Part shown: positions 11,868-19,762 of the stretch, one piece after another | Layout: each line of letters begins with the position of its first letter | Numbering within the stretch: the stretch's first letter is position 1 | NCBI GenBank assembly: GCA_022826155.1 | Contig: JAJDVL010000034.1 | Location: 24,730 to 88,729, forward strand | Direction of reading: 5' to 3' | Source of the DNA: Prochlorococcaceae cyanobacterium jk18x22bins.40 | Lineage (GTDB): Bacteria; Cyanobacteriota; Cyanobacteriia; PCC-6307; Cyanobiaceae | Length of the DNA: 64,000 nucleotides | Position numbers and translations under genes: made by a program | Notes under the pieces: generated by a model | The model's input: the letters and a program-made list of their open reading frames with translations, nothing else | Database searches by the model: none | What the model was told of the DNA's origin: nothing

Positions 11868-12605
11868 TCATGCAAGTTCCCGGGCGCCAACCAGCCCTTT
11901 GTGGTGGATGTAGTTTTGCATGTAAAGAGCTGTCATTGGCAACATTGCAAGGACGGGGAAAATACAGAGCACTATTGAAACAATTACAGCCAGGAAACAC
12001 AGCAATGAAACACCGAAATAGGAGCCGAAATTCTGAAACATCCCTTTCAACGCCTTGCTCAGACAAGTTATCAGGTTTAGATTGGTTGTAAAGACGTAGT
12101 GGACGTAGAGTGGACCTGCTAGAAGCACCAAGATGCCCGGAATCAAGCAGAGTAGCAAGCCAATGACTCCGACGATGAAGAATTGAAAGCCGGCCAGTAG
12201 ATAGCGCAACGGTTTGTGACTGAGGATACCAACGATCTCGCCAGGATGGGGACAGCGATCTGTAGTGTAATAGATTGCCGCCACCGCCTCCATCAGAATA
12301 CTGGCCAGATTGGCTAGAATTGTTGTGGGCAGAGAACCAACCGTAGAAATAAAACTGGCAATAATGTCTGCTTGTGTTGTGGGCAGAGAACCAAAAAAAC
12401 TGGCAATAGCGTCATATGCACTGATATTTCCTTCCAGTAGATAATTAAGTGATACAAAATGGAGTGATATTGAAAAGACGGTGTCAATCAGCGCAGTGAT
12501 CAAGATGAGTCCCCAGATAGCGGCAAAGGTGGGGGCGTTGTGCCTCACTTGCTGCCAAACCTTGGCAAAGGTTGGTGCCTCGGTGGCGTTGGCGGGGATG
12601 CTCAC
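11868..12605 (-). CDS. Multi-pass membrane protein, function unknown
   Basis: 245 residues starting at a GTG. About five to six hydrophobic segments are seen (AAIWGLILITALIDTVF, LLAGFQFFIVGVIGLLLCLIPGILVLLAG, LLCFLAVIVSIVLCIFPVLAML). The pattern resembles a broad class of uncharacterised membrane proteins with an internal duplication. Residues around 70-95 contain SLPTT twice, which reflects an in-frame DNA duplication. The base composition is lower in G+C than its neighbours. It converges on the DUF2752 gene with a 2-base gap. Confidence 0.75.
   Translation of the reverse strand: MSIPANATEAPTFAKVWQQVRHNAPTFAAIWGLILITALIDTVFSISLHFVSLNYLLEGNISAYDAIASFFGSLPTTQADIIASFISTVGSLPTTILANLASILMEAVAAIYYTTDRCPHPGEIVGILSHKPLRYLLAGFQFFIVGVIGLLLCLIPGILVLLAGPLYVHYVFTTNLNLITCLSKALKGMFQNFGSYFGVSLLCFLAVIVSIVLCIFPVLAMLPMTALYMQNYIHHKGLVGARELA
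12322..12394. repeat. Imperfect in-frame direct repeat inside the membrane protein gene
   Basis: The 19-mer at 12322-12340 recurs exactly at 12376-12394, a 54-base shift. The 12-mer aaactggcaata occurs at 12352-12363 and again at 12397-12408, a 45-base shift. Both shifts are multiples of three, so the duplication keeps frame and has lost 9 bases in one copy. Confidence 0.85.
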
Positions 12606-12747
12606 TGTGTTGGACCCTCAATTGGCTAAGGAAGCCTACCCCATGCAGCCAACTGCTGGATTCACTACCCTGCGCGGCTCTGCAGGCGTTACAGAAAGCT
12701 CCCAAAAACCAGTGCCACTGACTCCTCCCTCAACTGCGGAGGAGAGG

Positions 12748-12960
12748 TCAAGGCTGGTTGGTGGAGCTTTTGGCTTTGCGGCCTGAGCGGCCGGCAACCA
12801 ATTCCAGGAGGGCTTCCATCTGGGCCATGACGCCACGAACCTCTCCAGGATCAGGCAGGAGGCCATCCTCCTGAACCCCCTGGTGCATTTCCCGCAACTC
12901 TTGCCGAATGTAGCGCAGATGGCTAACCACCTGCTCGCGCTTGGACTGAGACATATGCAC
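12748..12960 (-). CDS. Small conserved cyanobacterial-type protein
   Basis: 70 residues (or 68 from the second Met). MSQSKREQVVSHLRYIRQELREMH, followed by GLLPDPGEVRGVMAQMEALLELV, is a charged, fully helical protein of the kind found widely in marine picocyanobacteria. No catalytic motif or membrane segment is seen. Function unknown. Located immediately downstream of the tRNA-Ala gene on the same strand. Confidence 0.7.
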   Translation of the reverse strand: MHMSQSKREQVVSHLRYIRQELREMHQGVQEDGLLPDPGEVRGVMAQMEALLELVAGRSGRKAKSSTNQP

Positions 12961-12992
12961 ACCCTACCATAGCCATGGGACAACTGAGGCCA

Positions 12993-13065
12993 TGGAGAGT
13001 AGGGGAGTCGAACCCCTGACCTCTGCGGTGCGATCGCAGCGCTCTACCATCTGAGCTAACTCCCC
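12993..13065 (-). tRNA. tRNA-Ala (anticodon CGC)
   Basis: The complement folds as a standard cloverleaf. The acceptor stem GGGGAGT pairs with ACTCTCC with one G-U. The D arm is GCTC-AGATGGTA-GAGC. The anticodon stem CTGCG/CGCAG encloses the loop ATCGCAC with CGC at positions 34-36. The T arm is AGGGG-TTCGACT-CCCCT and the discriminator base is A. CGC reads the Ala codon GCG. No 3' CCA is encoded. Confidence 0.96.
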
Positions 13066-13129
13066 AAGGGTATGGTTCCACCATACCCGCCCCTGCCCCC
13101 AAACTGGAGAATACCCACCTTCCCGGATC

Positions 13130-13357
13130 ATGGTTTCCGATCTGACCAGTGCATCCCGGCAGCTTGAGCAGCAGTTGGCCGCCATGAATCGGACCACTGT
13201 TGCCGCTATCGCCCGGCGTTTGGAGGAGGACGACTATGCCGATGCCTTTGGGGGCCTCCAGGACTGGCACCTGCTACGGGCATTGGCTATCCACCGCCCT
13301 GATCTGGTGCAGCCCTATCGCCACCTGATTGACCAAGAGCCCTTTGACGAAGACTGA
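13130..13357 (+). CDS. Small cyanobacterial protein, DUF2555-like
   Basis: 75 residues. The ending RLEEDDYADAFGGLQDWHLLRALAIHRPDLVQPYRHLIDQEPFDED is recognisable as a small family conserved in cyanobacteria (I believe DUF2555). Acidic, soluble, no cysteine. It lies 28 bases before coaBC on the same strand and is likely co-transcribed. Function not established. Confidence 0.75.
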   Translation: MVSDLTSASRQLEQQLAAMNRTTVAAIARRLEEDDYADAFGGLQDWHLLRALAIHRPDLVQPYRHLIDQEPFDED

Positions 13358-13386
13358 AGACCTGGCGCCCAAAGACCTGGCGCCCA
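13358..13386. repeat. 15-bp tandem duplication just before the coaBC start
   Basis: The unit agacctggcgccca occurs at 13358-13371 and again at 13373-13386, running into the ATG. It occupies the whole leader between the small gene and coaBC. Read from the upstream TTG it would encode EDLAPKDLAPMD. Confidence 0.85.
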
Positions 13387-14645
13387 TGGATCCGGTTGTG
13401 GGTCGGCGCATTCTGGTGGCTGTTTGCGGAAGTATCGCCGCCGTCAAGTTGCCCCGGTTGGTGTCCAGCCTGGTGCAGCAAGGGGCACAGGTGCGCTGCG
13501 TGCTCTCCCCCAAGGCGGAGCAATTTGTCAGTCCCTTGGCCTTGGCCAGCCTCTCCCGCCAGCCTTGCAACCTTGAGGCTCACCAATGGGATCCTTGCCA
13601 GCCACGACCATTGCACGTTGCCCTGGCGGAGTGGGCCGAGCTGGTGGTGGTGGCACCGCTCTCAGCCACCACACTGGCCCGTCTGGTCCATGGGATGGCG
13701 GACACGTTACTCAGCAGTACCGTTCTGGCCACCCAAGCCCCCCTGCTGGCAGCCCCCGCCATGAACACAGCCATGTGGGACGCACCCGCCGTGCAGGCCA
13801 ACTGGCAGGCCCTGTGCCGGTGGCCCCGCCTGCTTCCCATGTCCCCCGCCCAGGGCCTGCTGGCCTGCGACAGTCGCGGCATGGGTCGGCTGCCGGAACC
13901 GGAACTGCTGTTGCAGGGCATCAGAGCAGCCTTCACCACAGGGGGCGTGGCTGACCTCAGAGGCTTGCGCATTCTCTGCAGCGCCGGGCCAACACGGGAG
14001 TTCCTGGACCCGGTCCGTTGCCTTACCAACCCCAGCAGTGGCCGCATGGGTGTCGCCATGGCCCTCATGGCCGCCCTACGGGGCGCTGCTGTACAGCTTG
14101 TCCATGGCCCCCTGAGCAACGTGCCCGCCAGTTGGCTGGACCCATTGGACACCTGCCCGGTGGTGTCGGCCGCGGAGATGGGTGCAGCACTTGCCCAGCG
14201 TCTTCCCCAGGTCCATGGACTGGTCATGGCGGCGGCGGTGGCGGATCATGCCCCAGGGGTCACCACTGCCGTCAAGTGGGCCAAGGATGCGCTGCCCAAC
14301 CCCCTGCCCCTGCAAGACACTCCAGACCTGGCGTCGATTCTGGCGGCTCGCACGCGGGGGGATCAGTGGATACTGGGATTTGCAGCCGAGCATGGGCTGG
14401 ATCGGGTCCGAGCGCTGGAGAAGCTGCGGCGCAAGGGGTTGGATTGGATTGTCCTCAATCCCGTTGGCCGTGCAGGACGCGGCTTTGGCAACCAGCCCAA
14501 CGGGGGCATTCTCCTGTGGGCTGACGGTCGGGAGCACAGGTTGGCCAGCCAGGATAAGGCCACCATGGCTGGCGCCATCTGGTCGGCACTGGCTGGAGAG
14601 ATTCACCAGTTTCAACGGTCCGGACCCCGATCAACCTCAACGTAA
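13386..14645 (+). CDS. coaBC: Bifunctional phosphopantothenoylcysteine decarboxylase/phosphopantothenate-cysteine ligase
   Basis: Two consecutive steps of coenzyme A synthesis. The N-terminal CoaC half is a flavoprotein: RRILVAVCGSIAAVK, the His in RPLHVALAEWAEL, and the substrate motif APAMNTAMW. The C-terminal CoaB half starts near GLRILCSAGPTREFLDPVR and carries LTNPSSGRMGVAMA for nucleotide binding and GFAAEHG. 419 residues from the ATG at 13386; a frame-compatible TTG at 13329 would overlap the upstream gene. Full length, with both halves intact. Confidence 0.93.
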   Translation: MDPVVGRRILVAVCGSIAAVKLPRLVSSLVQQGAQVRCVLSPKAEQFVSPLALASLSRQPCNLEAHQWDPCQPRPLHVALAEWAELVVVAPLSATTLARLVHGMADTLLSSTVLATQAPLLAAPAMNTAMWDAPAVQANWQALCRWPRLLPMSPAQGLLACDSRGMGRLPEPELLLQGIRAAFTTGGVADLRGLRILCSAGPTREFLDPVRCLTNPSSGRMGVAMALMAALRGAAVQLVHGPLSNVPASWLDPLDTCPVVSAAEMGAALAQRLPQVHGLVMAAAVADHAPGVTTAVKWAKDALPNPLPLQDTPDLASILAARTRGDQWILGFAAEHGLDRVRALEKLRRKGLDWIVLNPVGRAGRGFGNQPNGGILLWADGREHRLASQDKATMAGAIWSALAGEIHQFQRSGPRSTST

Positions 14646-14663
14646 AGATCCTCTGCAGACCCA

Positions 14664-14945
14664 TTAGTTACGGTGCTCCGGGGAAGTCTCCGGCATTTTC
14701 AGGAGGCTGCGCAGCTGGGGGCGCGGGATATAAGGCCAGCCACCTGATCGTTCCATGTCTTGCAAAAGCTGATAGAGGGCGTTGCGCCCGTCAGGGAGTG
14801 CTTCACGGAAGGGACCCTGCTCAATCTGGCGGTGGAAACGCTCCAGTTCACGCAACAACTCCAGCAAACCCACGCTATCGCCGCGCCGATCAGCAACCAG
14901 GGCCTGCATGGTGTCCCGAAGAACTTGCAAGCGGTGGTCAGCCAT
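14664..14945 (-). CDS. Small hypothetical protein
   Basis: 93 residues from MADHRLQVLRDTMQALVADR; a longer version could start at 15002. Helical and charged, ending in ERSGGWPYIPRPQLRSLLKMPE. No family recognised beyond a likely conserved picocyanobacterial protein. It converges on coaBC with an 18-base gap and is divergent from psbO, with about 140 bases between them for promoters. Confidence 0.6.
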   Translation of the reverse strand: MADHRLQVLRDTMQALVADRRGDSVGLLELLRELERFHRQIEQGPFREALPDGRNALYQLLQDMERSGGWPYIPRPQLRSLLKMPETSPEHRN

Positions 14946-15087
14946 GGACCCGGACGCTGTATTGCTCGGACGGGGACTTGACGGGCCGGGATGATTGGTC
15001 ATTGAGGCCTGTTGCAAGCTGCGACATCGTAAGCATGATGGCCGGTCTCCACCTGTAGGATCGGGGACCGATCGTGGTTTTCGAGCA

Positions 15088-15909
15088 ATGCGATTCCGCC
15101 CCCTGGTCGCGGCTGTTCTGGCGCTGTGCCTGATTTTTGTCACCGCCTGTGGCGGTGACGCCAAGGCCAGGACCCGCGCCGGCCTTACCTACGATGAGAT
15201 TCTCAACACCGGCCTGGCCAACGACTGCTTCACTGTGGATGAGTCCGCCCGGGGGGTCATCCCGTTGGACCCGGAGGCCAGCTACCAGTTCACCAACATC
15301 TGCCTGCATCCCTCCTCCGTTCAAGTGCTGGTGGAGCCCGTCAACAAACGCCAGGCCCCCCGTTTTGTGGATGGGAAAATTCTCACCCGCTACACTTCCT
15401 CCCTGGATGAAGTGTTTGGTGACCTGACGGTTGCCGATAACCAAGTCACCTTTTCCGAGAAAGGCGGCATGGACTTTCAGTTGATCACCGTCATCATGCC
15501 CGGTGGCGAGGAAGTGCCCTTCGTGTTCAGCAGCAAGGACCTAGTGGCCACAGCCCCCGGTGAGGCCATCACCACCAGCACTGACTTTAAAGGCTCCTAC
15601 ATCGTTCCCAGCTACCGTACCAGCAATTTCCTCGATCCCAAGGGCCGGGGCCTGACCACAGGCTATGACAGCGCTGTTGGACTTGTGCCAGTGGGCAGCT
15701 CCGAAGAGTTGGAGCGGGAAAACGTGAAGCGCTACCTGGAGAGTGAGGGCACCCTGAGTCTCTCCATCACCCGTGTGGATGGAGAGACTGGTGAATTCAG
15801 TGGTCTGTTCACGGCGCTACAGAAGTCCGATACGGACATGGGAAGCAAGGAGCCCCTGGAGCTCAAGATCACTGGAGAACTCTACGGGCGGGCTGACAAG
15901 GTCACCTGA
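15088..15909 (+). CDS. psbO: Photosystem II manganese-stabilising protein PsbO
   Basis: Extrinsic lumenal protein that stabilises the Mn4CaO5 cluster. 273 residues from the ATG at 15088. The N-terminus is a signal peptide with a lipobox-like LIFVTAC (Cys20). The mature part begins AGLTYDEILNTGLANDC, and the two cysteines in NDCFTVDE and TNICLHP form the conserved disulfide. GGMDFQLITV, FKGSYIVPSYRTSNFLDPKGRG and TGEFSGLF are family signatures. The gene has its own leader and ends in a strong hairpin. Confidence 0.98.
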   Translation: MRFRPLVAAVLALCLIFVTACGGDAKARTRAGLTYDEILNTGLANDCFTVDESARGVIPLDPEASYQFTNICLHPSSVQVLVEPVNKRQAPRFVDGKILTRYTSSLDEVFGDLTVADNQVTFSEKGGMDFQLITVIMPGGEEVPFVFSSKDLVATAPGEAITTSTDFKGSYIVPSYRTSNFLDPKGRGLTTGYDSAVGLVPVGSSEELERENVKRYLESEGTLSLSITRVDGETGEFSGLFTALQKSDTDMGSKEPLELKITGELYGRADKVT

Positions 15910-15919
15910 CCTTATCCTC

Positions 15920-15966
15920 GCAGCCGAAGGAGCTTGCTGCACAATGCAGCAAGCTCCTTCGGCTGC
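15920..15966 (+). terminator. Perfect 21-bp hairpin between psbO and sat
   Basis: A perfect inverted repeat: 21 bases at 15920-15940, loop acaat, and the exact complement at 15946-15966. There is no T-run after it, so it is not a textbook intrinsic terminator. It may protect the abundant psbO 3' end or terminate weakly. The next gene starts only 11 bases later, so the right arm lies in the leader of sat. Confidence 0.7.
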
Positions 15967-15976
15967 ATTAGCACCT

Positions 15977-17137
15977 ATGACCGCCACCATCAGTCCTCCG
16001 TCCCACATTGCTCCCCACGGCAACAGCCTGGTCAACCGGATGGTTTCCGAAGCGGACCGGTCTGCTCTGATGGAGTCTGTTACCAAAACGGTGGCCTGTG
16101 GCGACCGGGAAGCCTGCGACCTGGAATTGCTGCTGGTGGGTGGGTTCTCGCCCCTGCGCGGTTTTATGGGAGAGGAGGACTATCACGCCGTCATCGATAC
16201 CATGCGCACCAGCAGCGGTCTGCTCTTCGGGCTGCCCGTTGTGTTCCACACGGATCGGGAGGATATTACGCCGGGTGATCGTCTCTTGCTCACCTATCGG
16301 GGCCAATTTTTGGCCGTGATGGACGTGGCGAGCAAGTGGCTCCCCAACAAGCCCTGGGAAGCCCAGCAGTGCTACGGGACAACCTCTATTGAACATCCCG
16401 CGGTGCGCATGATCAGCGGGGAGCGGGGCCGCTACTATCTGGGTGGCCCGGTTCACGGGTTGAGCCTGCCCCACCGAGGATTTTCCTGCCAGACCCCCAC
16501 GCAATTGCGTGACCGCCTTCCCAAGGGGCGCGACGTGGTGGCCTTCCAATGCCGCAACCCCATCCATAAGGCCCACTATGCACTGTTCACCGGGGCGCTG
16601 GAGGCGGAGAACGTGACATCGGATGCGGTGGTGCTGGTGCATCCCACCTGCGGCCCCACCCAGGGGGACGACATTCCCGGCGAGGTGCGGGTGAAAACCT
16701 ATGAGCGCCTTGCTGAAGAGGTGAAGAATCCGCGCATTCACTGGAGCTATCTGCCCTACTCCATGCACATGGCCGGCCCGCGGGAGGCGCTCCAGCACAT
16801 GATTATCCGCAAGAACTACGGCTGTACCCATTTCATCATTGGTCGGGACATGGCCGGCTGCAAATCCTCCATTACCGGCGAAGACTTCTACGGTCCCTAC
16901 GACGCCCAGGATCTGGCCAGAACCCACTGCCACGAGTTGGGCATGCAGGTGGTGCCATCCCTCAACCTGGTGTACACAGACGAAGAGGGCTATATCAGTG
17001 CCGACCGCGCTGCAGAAAAGAACCTGCACATCAAAAAACTGAGCGGCACCAAGTTTCGCCAGATGCTGCGCAGTGGTGAGGCGATTCCCGAATGGTTCGC
17101 CTTCCGTTCCGTTGTGGAGGTGCTGCGCTCCTCCTGA
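15977..17137 (+). CDS. sat: Sulfate adenylyltransferase (ATP sulfurylase)
   Basis: First step of sulfate assimilation: sulfate + ATP to APS + PPi. 386 residues from the ATG at 15977. The nucleotide-binding HxGH-like motif is QCRNPIHKAHY. THFIIGRDMAGCKS is the second conserved loop. The chain stops after the catalytic domain, with no fused APS kinase. Earlier open frame back to 15773 overlaps psbO and is not coding. Confidence 0.96.
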   Translation: MTATISPPSHIAPHGNSLVNRMVSEADRSALMESVTKTVACGDREACDLELLLVGGFSPLRGFMGEEDYHAVIDTMRTSSGLLFGLPVVFHTDREDITPGDRLLLTYRGQFLAVMDVASKWLPNKPWEAQQCYGTTSIEHPAVRMISGERGRYYLGGPVHGLSLPHRGFSCQTPTQLRDRLPKGRDVVAFQCRNPIHKAHYALFTGALEAENVTSDAVVLVHPTCGPTQGDDIPGEVRVKTYERLAEEVKNPRIHWSYLPYSMHMAGPREALQHMIIRKNYGCTHFIIGRDMAGCKSSITGEDFYGPYDAQDLARTHCHELGMQVVPSLNLVYTDEEGYISADRAAEKNLHIKKLSGTKFRQMLRSGEAIPEWFAFRSVVEVLRSS

Positions 17138-17209
17138 GCCGTGGGCACGTCCTGACCCAACAGCCTCGGTGGCTCGTTAGGGTTACTCCACCTCAACACA
17201 CCCAAGACA

Positions 17210-19054
17210 GTGAGCAAGCGCTGGCGTAATGCAGGTCTTTATGCCCTGCTGGCTGTAATTCTCATTACCATCGTCACAGCCTTCATTCCCCAGCGGGGGC
17301 AATCCAACGCGCCCCAACCTCTGCGCTACAGCGAGTTTATCGACCAAGTGGAGGCCAACCAAGTGGCCAAGGTGGCCATTGCTTCCGATCAACGCAGTGC
17401 TCAGGTGGTGCATACGGACAACCGACGCTCCCTGGTCAACCTAGCCCCTGATCAAAACCTGTTGCCTCTGCTGAGCCAGCACCAGGTGGACATTGCCGTA
17501 CTGCCGGATTCCGGACCGCCCGCCTGGCAGGCTGCGCTCCTCAGTCTGGCATTCCCCCTGTTGCTGTTGGGCGGTCTGTTTTTCCTGCTTCGTCGGATGC
17601 AGTCCGGCGGCGGGAACCCAGCCATGAGCTTTGGGAAGAGTCGGGCCCGGGTCCAGATGGAGCCCAAAACCCAGGTCACCTTTGATGATGTTGCCGGTAT
17701 TGAGGGGGCCAAGCTGGAACTCACCGAAGTGGTGGACTTCCTCAAAAACTCGGATCGTTTCACGGCGGTGGGAGCCAAAATTCCCAAGGGGGTGTTGCTG
17801 GTGGGTCCCCCTGGAACCGGGAAAACCCTTCTGGCCAAGGCCGTTGCCGGCGAAGCGGGGGTTCCCTTCTTCTCCATCTCCGGCTCGGAGTTTGTGGAGA
17901 TGTTTGTGGGTGTGGGGGCCAGCCGGGTGCGGGACCTGTTTGAGCAGGCCAAGAAGAATGCCCCCTGCATCGTCTTCATCGACGAAATTGATGCTGTCGG
18001 TCGCCAGCGGGGCGCTGGCCTTGGGGGCGGCAATGACGAACGGGAGCAAACCCTCAACCAACTGCTCACCGAGATGGACGGCTTCGAGGGCAACACCGGC
18101 ATCATCATTGTGGCCGCCACCAACCGGCCCGACGTGTTGGATGCGGCCCTGATGCGTCCAGGCCGCTTTGACCGTCAGGTGGTGGTGGACCGACCGGACT
18201 ACAAGGGGCGCCTGCAAATCCTCAAGGTCCACGCCCGGGGCAAAACCCTGTGCAAAGGGGTGGATCTGAGCAAAATTGCCCGGCGTACCCCCGGCTACAC
18301 CGGTGCTGATCTGGCCAACCTGCTGAACGAGGCCGCCATCCTGGCTGCTCGCCGTCACCTGACGGAGGTGTCCATGGACGAGATGAACGACGCCATTGAA
18401 CGGCTCATGGCTGGTCCGGAGAAGAAAGATCGGGTGATGAGTGAGCGGCGCAAGCGCCTTGTGGCCTATCACGAGGGCGGCCATGCCCTGGTGGGGGCGC
18501 TCATGCCGGACTACGACCCTGTGCAAAAGATCAGCATCATTCCTCGAGGCCGGGCCGGTGGCCTCACCTTCTTTACCCCCAGCGAGGAGCGGCTGGACTC
18601 CGGCTTGTACTCCCGCGCCTATCTGGAGAACCAGATGGCCGTTGCCCTGGGGGGGCGGGTGGCTGAGGAAATTGTCTACGGGGATGAGGAGGTTACCACT
18701 GGCGCGTCCAACGACCTGCAGCAAGTCACCCGTGTGGCCCGTCAAATGGTGACCCGTTTTGGCATGAGTGACCGGCTGGGACCCGTGGCGCTGGGCCGCC
18801 AGGACAGCGGCATGTTTCTGGGTCGTGATATGGCCAGCGAGCGGGATTTTTCCGATGATACGGCTGCCCTCATTGACGAGGAGGTGGCCACCCTGGTGGA
18901 CGGGGCTTACCGCCGTGCCAAGGAGGTGCTTATCAAAAACAGGCCCATTCTGGATGAGCTGGCCCAAATGCTGGTGGAGCAGGAAACCGTTGATGCGGAC
19001 GAACTGCAGAACCTTCTGGTGACCAGGGATGTGCGGGCAGCCGCTTACCTTTAG
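17210..19054 (+). CDS. ftsH: ATP-dependent zinc metalloprotease FtsH
   Basis: Membrane-bound AAA+ protease. In cyanobacteria some FtsH complexes degrade damaged D1 of photosystem II. 614 residues from a GTG start. Membrane helices at about 9-25 and 107-127, Walker A GPPGTGKT (199-206), Walker B IVFIDEID (about 254-261), the second region of homology near 305-321, and the zinc site HEGGH (421-425). The start was chosen because [14 protein letters not shown] fits the family. Its stop overlaps the GTG of the next gene. Confidence 0.97.
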   Translation: MSKRWRNAGLYALLAVILITIVTAFIPQRGQSNAPQPLRYSEFIDQVEANQVAKVAIASDQRSAQVVHTDNRRSLVNLAPDQNLLPLLSQHQVDIAVLPDSGPPAWQAALLSLAFPLLLLGGLFFLLRRMQSGGGNPAMSFGKSRARVQMEPKTQVTFDDVAGIEGAKLELTEVVDFLKNSDRFTAVGAKIPKGVLLVGPPGTGKTLLAKAVAGEAGVPFFSISGSEFVEMFVGVGASRVRDLFEQAKKNAPCIVFIDEIDAVGRQRGAGLGGGNDEREQTLNQLLTEMDGFEGNTGIIIVAATNRPDVLDAALMRPGRFDRQVVVDRPDYKGRLQILKVHARGKTLCKGVDLSKIARRTPGYTGADLANLLNEAAILAARRHLTEVSMDEMNDAIERLMAGPEKKDRVMSERRKRLVAYHEGGHALVGALMPDYDPVQKISIIPRGRAGGLTFFTPSEERLDSGLYSRAYLENQMAVALGGRVAEEIVYGDEEVTTGASNDLQQVTRVARQMVTRFGMSDRLGPVALGRQDSGMFLGRDMASERDFSDDTAALIDEEVATLVDGAYRRAKEVLIKNRPILDELAQMLVEQETVDADELQNLLVTRDVRAAAYL

Positions 19055-19737
19055 TGGACCCGGTGGCCTTGGCGGCCAATTTGACGACAAGCCTGCTCCG
19101 CCAGCCACTACTGGCTGTGCTGCGGCCACGTGATCCCCAGCGCGCTCTGGCGGAAGTGGCGCTACTGCAATCTGTGGGTTGGCGCCATATAGAACTGGCC
19201 TGGACAGCCCCATGGCTGCCCGGGCTGATCCCCGCCCTGCGGGAACGGTGCCCCCAGGTGCACCTGGGGGCCGCCAGTGTGATTACGGCCCGGCAACTGG
19301 GCCAGGTTGCCGCCGCCGGTTTGTCTTATGCCTTCATGCCCGTCTGGAAACCAGAGTTGCTGCTGCGCGCCAGGGAACTGGACATCACGTTGGTGCCAGG
19401 TGTCTTCACGCCAACGGAAGTTCACCAGGCCCGTTGCCACGGCTGCACTATGGTGAAGCTGTTTCCCGCCACCACCCTGGGAGTTCACTACTGGTCCCGG
19501 TTGCGTGTCCCCCTTGGGCCACTCCCCACCTGCATTGCTGCTGGTGGGCTCGCGCCGGAAACTGCGCTCCAGTGGTTACAGATGGGCGCTGTGGATGCCG
19601 TTGCCGTGGGGCAGAAGCTGTTTGGTAGCCTTGCCTTGGGTGATCCTGCCCTAAAGCAGCGGCTGACGGCTCTGGTGACTGCCGCCAATGGACTGCATTC
19701 TGCATCCTGTGGCCCGCAAGCCGGTGGACTATATTGA
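19054..19737 (+). CDS. eda: KDPG/KHG aldolase-like protein
   Basis: Class I aldolase fold related to 2-keto-3-deoxy-6-phosphogluconate aldolase of the Entner-Doudoroff pathway. 227 residues from a GTG overlapping the ftsH stop. The Schiff-base lysine is Lys135 in MVKLFPAT, and Glu47 sits in HIELAWT. The usual E-x-T-L-R context of the family has lost its arginine (ELAW), and the SPG loop reads FMPVWKP. It may therefore be a divergent subfamily rather than a proven KDPG aldolase. GTASx-like GAASVITARQL and the AAGGLAPE phosphate loop are kept. Confidence 0.75.
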   Translation: MDPVALAANLTTSLLRQPLLAVLRPRDPQRALAEVALLQSVGWRHIELAWTAPWLPGLIPALRERCPQVHLGAASVITARQLGQVAAAGLSYAFMPVWKPELLLRARELDITLVPGVFTPTEVHQARCHGCTMVKLFPATTLGVHYWSRLRVPLGPLPTCIAAGGLAPETALQWLQMGAVDAVAVGQKLFGSLALGDPALKQRLTALVTAANGLHSASCGPQAGGLY

Positions 19738-19762
19738 CAACTCGTGAGACAGGGATTGTGGT

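Noticed and set aside
12481..12786. Open frame of 101 residues on the plus strand opposite the membrane protein start
   Set aside because: Most of it is antisense to a better-supported gene, and the free part has no protein-like pattern.
17441..19213. 590-residue open frame antisense to ftsH
   Set aside because: A shadow of the G+C-rich ftsH sequence with a His/Gln-rich composition typical of antisense frames.
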